Shown here piece after piece: positions 5,864 to 8,134 of a stretch of 8,134 bases of DNA (position 1 is its first letter; each line of letters opens with the position of its first letter). The notes beneath the pieces were generated by a model that worked only from the letters and a program-made list of their open reading frames with translations, was not told the origin of the DNA and did not search any database. The position numbers and the translations under genes were made by a program. Source of the DNA: JAFLUQ01 sp964442035 (GTDB taxonomy: Bacteria; Bacillota; Clostridia; UMGS1883); assembly GCA_964442035.1 (NCBI GenBank), contig CAYTWZ010000082.1:1-8134 (forward strand), read 5' to 3'.

Positions 5864-6889
5864 TCACCCTTCAAGCGCGAGGGCTATTATCCTCTCGCAC
5901 AGCTCCGCGTATTCTATGCCTTCGGCTGCGGCCTCCTGCGGGATGAGACTGGTGGGGGTCATGCCGGGAAGCGTATTAGCCTCAAGGCAGTAGACCTCAC
6001 CTCTTTCGGTGAGAATGAAATCCATTCTGGCATATCCCCCAAGGCGCAAGCTTTTGAATGCCGCCACAGCAGCGGAGCGCATTGCCGCGTCTGTGGCCTC
6101 GTCAATATCGGCGGGGCATACCTCAACGGTAAGGCCGGGCTGATACTTGTTTTTGTAATCATACCAGCCTTCCTTCGGAATGATCTCGATGGGCGCAAGG
6201 GCTTTGCCTCCCAATACTCCGCAGGAGAACTCCCGACCCTTTATGTATTCTTCGATAAGTATTTCGTCCTCATATTCAAAGGCGGCGGCAACTCCTCTTT
6301 CAAACTCTTCCTTTGTATTGGCAATATAAACCCCTATGGAAGAACCGCCGCTACAGGGCTTGATCACCAACGGGAGCTTCATTCCCGCCGGGACGGGCAT
6401 ATGCTTTCTAAGATGCACACCATTAGGGGTAAGTATTCCGTCCCGGATAAAGGTCTGCTTTGTAAGTTCCTTATTCATCGCGATAGCGCTGCCAAGATAG
6501 CCGCTACCGGTATATTTTACATCCAGCAGATCCAGCGCCGCCTGAAGCCGTCCGTTTTCCCCGTCACCGCCGTGAAGAGCCATAAACACCACATCCGCCG
6601 CCCGACAAAGCCGGATGATATTTTTGCCGAATATGCCCATTCCATCCTTACGGCTCGCCTTGATCGCCTTAAGGTCGGGGACGGTCTCGGATATCTTACC
6701 GATCTGTTCCGGCTCGGTTGCCCGCAAAAATGCCTCCGCCGGAGTACAGTCCAGCTCACGTCCCATAAAAAGGTCGGCCAAAAGGGCATGATGGCCCTTT
6801 TCTATAAGCGCGTTCTGAACCTTGGCGCCGGTAATGAGGGAAACATCCCTTTCGGTACTGAGGCCGCCGCACAGTACAAGTATATTCAT
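5864..6889 (-). CDS. ddl: D-alanine--D-alanine ligase
   Basis: Ddl joins two D-alanines with ATP to give the dipeptide used by MurF, encoded by the next gene. The 341 residues show the ATP-grasp ligase layout. CGGLSTERDVSLITG is at 7-21 (the catalytic Glu is probably E13). HGGDGENG is at 106-113 and the ATP-binding VIKPCSGGSSIG at 175-186. EEYIKGREF is at 213-221, and the omega-loop YDYKNKY at 243-249. The metal-binding segment is MDF (289-291) and LEANTLPGMTPTSLIP (302-317). The Tyr in the KY motif of the omega loop is typical of true D-Ala-D-Ala ligases rather than the Van-type lactate or serine enzymes, so vancomycin resistance is not implied. The ATG has GAGGTG at 6898-6903, 8 bases upstream. 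It is the first gene of a two-gene operon with its own promoter. Confidence 0.95.
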   Translation of the reverse strand: MNILVLCGGLSTERDVSLITGAKVQNALIEKGHHALLADLFMGRELDCTPAEAFLRATEPEQIGKISETVPDLKAIKASRKDGMGIFGKNIIRLCRAADVVFMALHGGDGENGRLQAALDLLDVKYTGSGYLGSAIAMNKELTKQTFIRDGILTPNGVHLRKHMPVPAGMKLPLVIKPCSGGSSIGVYIANTKEEFERGVAAAFEYEDEILIEEYIKGREFSCGVLGGKALAPIEIIPKEGWYDYKNKYQPGLTVEVCPADIDEATDAAMRSAAVAAFKSLRLGGYARMDFILTERGEVYCLEANTLPGMTPTSLIPQEAAAEGIEYAELCERIIALALEG

Positions 6890-6923
6890 AACTATAACAC
6901 CTCATTTACTAAGCTCTGGAATT

Positions 6924-6952
6924 ATTATATAATAAATGTAGTCAAATGTCAA
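6924..6952 (-). promoter_or_regulatory. Sigma-A promoter of the ddl-murF operon
   Basis: A perfect TTGACA (6947-6952), a 17-base spacer and a perfect TATAAT (6924-6929) lie on the minus strand. Start of transcription is expected near 6917, giving a leader of about 28 nt. The -10 box is within a 14-bp AT-only palindrome, TTATTATATAATAA (6922-6935), which may be incidental. Confidence 0.85.
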
Positions 6953-6977
6953 CAAACAAAATAGAATGAAAGCTCGC

Positions 6978-7019
6978 AAAAAGTGATACTGCCGGGGAAA
7001 CCGCTCGTGTTCCCCCGGC
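6978..7019 (-). terminator. GC-rich hairpin behind sigG (copy 2 of the dispersed hairpin)
   Basis: GCCGGGG(AA) at 6991-6999 pairs with TTCCCCCGGC at 7010-7019 with one bulged base, 24 bases past the sigG stop. On the minus strand five T (6978-6982) follow only after 8 bases, so it is an imperfect intrinsic terminator. Bases 6991-7020 match 243-272 at 25 of 30 positions. Confidence 0.5.
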
Positions 7020-7043
7020 GTCATGGCCCGACGAACACACAGC

Positions 7044-7817
7044 TCAGAGAGATTTTCGCAGATGATCAATAGCGCTTTTTTCTATGCGGCTGACCTGCGC
7101 CTGACTTATGCCTATTTCCTTTGCTACCTCGGTCTGTGTGCGACCCTTAAAAAACCGAAGATCTATTATGGAATGCTCCTTTTGGGGGAGCTTGTTAAGA
7201 GCCTCTCTGAGGGATATTTGCTCGATCCATATTTCGTCAAGGTTCTTTTCGTCGCTGACCTGATCCATCACAAAAACCGTGTCCCCTCCATCGTGATATA
7301 CGGGCTCAAAAAGTGAGATTGGCTCCTGCACGGCGTCAAGAGCCGTCACTACATCCTCCTTTGGCAGCTCAAGGGCCTTTGCGATCTCTTCTACGGTAGG
7401 CTCACGCTGTGTCAGGCTCATAAGCTTTTCCTTGACACAAAGGGCCTTATATGCAATATCCCTTAGTGATCGACTGACTCGAACGGAGTTGTTATCCCTG
7501 AGGTAACGGCGGATCTCGCCTATGATCATCGGCACCGCGTAGGTGGAAAACTGAACATTCTGGCTAAGGTCAAAGTTGTCAATGGCCTTGATAAGCCCTA
7601 CACAGCCCACCTGGAAAAGATCGTCGGCGTACTCGCCACGATTGTTGAAGCGTCCGATTATACTGAGAACAAGTCGAAGATTGCCCTTGATAAATTTTTC
7701 CCTCGCCTGAGCGTCCCCGGCCTTGATTTGAGGAAAAAGCTCCTGTTTTTCGGCAGCGGACAGCGTAGGGAGCTTAGCCGTGTTAACTCCGCAGATCTCA
7801 ACCTTGTTAGTAATCAA
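7044..7817 (-). CDS. sigG: RNA polymerase sporulation sigma factor SigG (forespore, late)
   Basis: SigG directs RNA polymerase to late forespore genes during endospore formation. The protein has 257 residues from the chosen start, close to the 260 of Bacillus subtilis SigG. The N-terminus NKVEICGV-TxKLP is diagnostic for SigG. Sigma-70 region 2 is at about 46-115, with DDLFQVGCVGLIKAIDNFDL and STYAVPMIIGEIRRYLRDN. Region 3 is near 116-190 (REPTVEEIAKAL, SLFEPVY). Region 4, with the helix-turn-helix EVAKEIGISQAQVSRIEK, is at the C-terminus. I chose TTG at 7817, giving MITNKVEICG. It lies 8 bases after AAGGGGG (7826-7832) and aligns exactly with the start of the Bacillus protein; the TTG at 7823 is only 2 bases from that site. 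A consensus sigma-G promoter upstream predicts self-activation. In most spore formers sigE lies upstream, which here would be outside the window. Confidence 0.96.
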   Translation of the reverse strand: MITNKVEICGVNTAKLPTLSAAEKQELFPQIKAGDAQAREKFIKGNLRLVLSIIGRFNNRGEYADDLFQVGCVGLIKAIDNFDLSQNVQFSTYAVPMIIGEIRRYLRDNNSVRVSRSLRDIAYKALCVKEKLMSLTQREPTVEEIAKALELPKEDVVTALDAVQEPISLFEPVYHDGGDTVFVMDQVSDEKNLDEIWIEQISLREALNKLPQKEHSIIDLRFFKGRTQTEVAKEIGISQAQVSRIEKSAIDHLRKSL

Positions 7818-7843
7818 AATCAAAACCCCCTTGTTGATAACGT

Positions 7844-7874
7844 TAGTATGCTCATGCCGGAGGGGGAATATTCA
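7844..7874 (-). promoter_or_regulatory. Sigma-G (sigma-F/G) promoter of sigG
   Basis: TGAATA (7869-7874), an 18-base spacer and CATACTA (7844-7850) on the minus strand match the sigma-G consensus known from Bacillus (TGAATA, 17-18 bases, CATACTA) at every base. Transcription should start near 7837, leaving a leader of about 20 nt. Sigma-F has overlapping specificity and could use it first, with SigG then amplifying its own expression. Confidence 0.8.
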
Positions 7875-8034
7875 GCCGCGGGCATAAGCAAATCGTCAAA
7901 TTAAGGGGAATAACAAAGCGCCGGATAAGGCCGCGTTTAAAAGTATACACAATTTTTATTATGCAAATATGGCTTTTCAATAAGGGCTGAAAGCCCGTCA
8001 TTCAATGTTTAGGTGGGCGTTTAATCTCCCATAA

Positions 8035-8084
8035 AAACGAAAGGGTCGCCCGCCTTCTATAGAGTCGGGGGACATCTTTCGTTT
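8035..8084 (-). terminator. Long hairpin, probable terminator of an upstream minus-strand gene
   Basis: AAACGAAAG (8035-8043) pairs perfectly with CTTTCGTTT (8076-8084). Inside, GTC-n-CCCG (8045-8052) pairs with CGGG-n-GAC (8066-8073), giving about 16 pairs in total. On the minus strand the stem runs into TTTTTAT, and on the plus strand into AGTTATTTTT, so it could stop transcription from both sides. The stretch 7818-8134 otherwise holds the sigma-G promoter, a small GGGCT-GAA-AGCCC hairpin (7984-7996) and no gene I can support. Confidence 0.6.
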
Positions 8085-8134
8085 AGTTATTTTTCAAAAT
8101 AATTATATTTTTTCTATTGACAAGCCGCCGCTTT

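Noticed and set aside
6401..6964. Plus-strand frame of 187 codons opposite ddl
   Set aside because: It is a shadow of the ddl frame, lacks a ribosome binding site and reads into the ddl promoter.
7818..7823. Longer SigG start at TTG 7823
   Set aside because: It lies only 2 bases from the ribosome binding site; TTG at 7817 gives normal spacing and aligns with the family's N-terminus.
8117..8122. Plus-strand TTGACA at the right edge
   Set aside because: The matching -10 box would fall outside the window, so a promoter cannot be supported.
8085..8134. 3' end of an upstream gene (for example sigE) on the minus strand
   Set aside because: All three frames reach a stop within 50 bases, and too few residues are visible to recognise any protein.

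Overview
The window reads as a chromosomal segment of an endospore-forming, Gram-positive Clostridia (Oscillospiraceae/Ruminococcaceae-like) genome. The reasons are a clear forespore sigma factor SigG, a peptidoglycan ddl-murF pair, an SLH-domain envelope protein, AGGAGG-type ribosome binding sites and AT-rich sigma-A promoters. A run of exactly 100 N flanked by identical 55-bp ends suggests a draft, probably metagenome-derived assembly. All five genes lie on the minus strand, so the biological order runs from right to left.

Right edge to 7824: a strong hairpin at 8035-8084 probably terminates an unseen minus-strand gene beyond the window. It is followed by about 160 bp without a gene and then a consensus sigma-G promoter. 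sigG (7044-7817) most likely starts at a TTG codon six bases inside the longest frame. A GC-rich hairpin lies behind it. A perfect sigma-A promoter (TTGACA-N17-TATAAT) then drives ddl (5864-6889) and murF (4504-5850). These are 13 bp apart and encode consecutive steps: making D-Ala-D-Ala and attaching it to the UDP-MurNAc-tripeptide.

Next comes a monocistronic XRE-type regulator (4007-4369) with its own perfect sigma-A promoter, overlapped by inverted repeats that look like an autoregulatory operator. A candidate terminator and the assembly gap follow (3787-3886). Between the gap and the S-layer gene are two tandem sigma-A promoters, a 10-bp direct repeat with an 11-bp period just upstream of the proximal -35 box, and a roughly 90-nt leader.

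The largest gene (350-3397) encodes a 1015-residue secreted, strongly acidic protein with three N-terminal SLH domains, likely a major cell-surface or S-layer protein. Beyond its stop, nucleotides 29-332 hold eight successive hairpins covering about 70% of the stretch and no credible gene. Two of them are near-identical copies that differ by a compensatory base-pair change. This hairpin array is the least explained part of the window.
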